From Chloroflexia bacterium (GTDB lineage: Bacteria > Chloroflexota > Chloroflexia > Thermomicrobiales > UBA6265), in the NCBI GenBank assembly GCA_013696265.1, contig JACCYX010000553.1, positions 1-5,728 of the forward strand: DNA of 5,728 bases, written 5' to 3'. Shown here piece after piece: positions 4,806-5,728 of the stretch. The translations under genes were made by a program, and so were the position numbers. Every line of letters begins with the position of its first letter. Position 1 is the stretch's first letter. The notes beneath the pieces are model-generated. The model made no database searches, had not been told where the DNA came from, and saw nothing but the letters and a program-made list of their open reading frames with translations.

Positions 4806-5728
4806 ATGCAGGGTTCGATGACAGGCACGCGGCCGGCGGTTCCGCTCGTGAATGTCCGGGGCAATGGCCGGCGCAAGGAAACGAAGGACTGGAAGGCCGG
4901 GTTGTGGGCGTTGGTCTTCCTCGGTCCCAACCTCGTGCTCTTCCTCCTGTTCACCGCCTACCCGGTCGTCTACGGCCTCTACTTGAGTTTCTTCGACTAC
5001 AGCGTGCTGACGCCCGCCGTCTACGTCGGCCTGGACAACTACCTGAACTTCTTCCAGGATCCGCTCTCGGCCAAGCTGATCGGCAACACGCTCTACTTCG
5101 CGATCGGCGCGGTCATTCCCTCCATGATCCTGCCGTTGCTGATCGCGGTCCTGTTGAACAACGCCGGGATGACCCGGCTCTGGCGCGGATTGTATTTCCT
5201 GCCCCTCGTGACCTCGGGCGTCGCGGCGGCGGCGGTCTGGAAATGGCTCTACGCGCGGGACTTCGGCCTGGTCAACTATGGCCTGCGCCAGATTGGGCTC
5301 GAACCAATCGACTGGCTCTTTAGCTTGAATTGGGCGATGCCGGCGGTGATCATCATGACCGTCTGGCTGCTGCTGCCGTTCAACATCATCCTCTATACCG
5401 CCGGCCTGCAGGAAATTCCCCGTGATTACTACGAGGCCGCCCAAATCGACGGCGCATCGACCTGGCGCCAGTTCCGCGACATCACCGCGCCGCTGATCAC
5501 GCCGACCACTTTCTTCGTGATGCTCACAACCATGCTCGGCGTGCTCTTCGGCGGCTTCGACACGATCAACGTGATGACCCAGGGCGGCCCCCTGAACGAG
5601 ACCAATATCCTCATCTACGACATTTACCAGAACGCCTTCCAGTACTTCCGGATGGGTTACGCCTCCGCCCAGGCCTACCTGCTTTTCGTGGTGGTCTTCC
5701 TCTTCACGATCCTGAACTGGGTCCTCCA
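4806..5728 (+). CDS. CUT1 sugar ABC transporter permease, MalF/UgpA type (3' end missing)
   Basis: An inner-membrane permease subunit forming half of the sugar translocation channel. The 307 visible residues include about six hydrophobic segments, near 33-57, 92-117, 128-149, 177-199, 233-252 and 287-306. The cytoplasmic EAA loop that docks on the ATPase is intact: YYEAAQIDGASTWRQF (208-223) followed by ITAPLITPT (226-234). The MTQGGP motif (257-262) typical of UgpA/MalF-type subunits is also present. Judging by family length only a few residues are missing at the right edge. ATG 4806 has GGAGA ten bases upstream; an in-frame ATG at 4818 is a possible alternative. The short charged N-terminal tail (to about residue 31) is ordinary. 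A MalG/UgpE-type partner permease is expected next, outside the window; the ATPase is often encoded elsewhere. Confidence 0.94.
   Translation, partial: MQGSMTGTRPAVPLVNVRGNGRRKETKDWKAGLWALVFLGPNLVLFLLFTAYPVVYGLYLSFFDYSVLTPAVYVGLDNYLNFFQDPLSAKLIGNTLYFAIGAVIPSMILPLLIAVLLNNAGMTRLWRGLYFLPLVTSGVAAAAVWKWLYARDFGLVNYGLRQIGLEPIDWLFSLNWAMPAVIIMTVWLLLPFNIILYTAGLQEIPRDYYEAAQIDGASTWRQFRDITAPLITPTTFFVMLTTMLGVLFGGFDTINVMTQGGPLNETNILIYDIYQNAFQYFRMGYASAQAYLLFVVVFLFTILNWVL

Noticed and set aside
4167..5444. 425-codon minus-strand open frame
   Set aside because: Antisense to the binding protein and permease and crossing the hairpin gap between them; the composition is Arg/Gln/His-rich low complexity with no recognisable domain.

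Overview
The window is GC-rich bacterial DNA with strongly GC-biased third codon positions. It looks like a carbohydrate or sugar-acid utilisation locus. A solute-binding protein with a twin-arginine signal and no lipobox, dispersed hairpin repeats built on ATTCCGAG...GAGGAAT, and the general gene style suggest an environmental Chloroflexota (Thermomicrobia-like) or similar lineage. That placement is an impression, not a result.

Layout. Positions 1-980 (minus strand) hold most of an enolase-superfamily sugar-acid dehydratase closest to L-rhamnonate dehydratase; its C-terminus lies beyond the left edge. Positions 981-1788 are a divergent intergenic region of about 800 bases. It holds a minus-strand promoter and structured leader for the dehydratase, with a possible 19-codon leader peptide. 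It also holds a head-to-head pair of REP-like hairpin repeats and a strong plus-strand promoter with a 20-bp dyad just downstream of the -10. The plus strand then carries a GntR/FCD-family regulator (1789-2481), a PF04199 'cyclase'-family metal hydrolase (2478-3200) that overlaps it by ATGA, a 153-base gap with a strong but unassigned ribosome-binding sequence, a CUT1-type sugar-binding protein (3354-4697), a gap with two mutually exclusive hairpins, and a MalF/UgpA-type permease (4806 to beyond the right edge). A second permease probably follows outside the window.

How the parts may work together (inference). The ABC transporter imports a sugar, sugar acid or glycoside. The dehydratase removes water from an aldonic acid to give a 2-keto-3-deoxy acid. 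The cyclase-family hydrolase may open a ring or hydrolyse an intermediate. The GntR protein, fused translationally to the hydrolase, probably represses its own promoter and may respond to a pathway acid. The actual substrate cannot be read from the sequence.

All the protein genes belong to known families. The less ordinary material lies in the non-coding parts: the operator-like dyad, the alternative hairpins between transporter genes, the leader-peptide arrangement upstream of the dehydratase, and the paired hairpin repeats.
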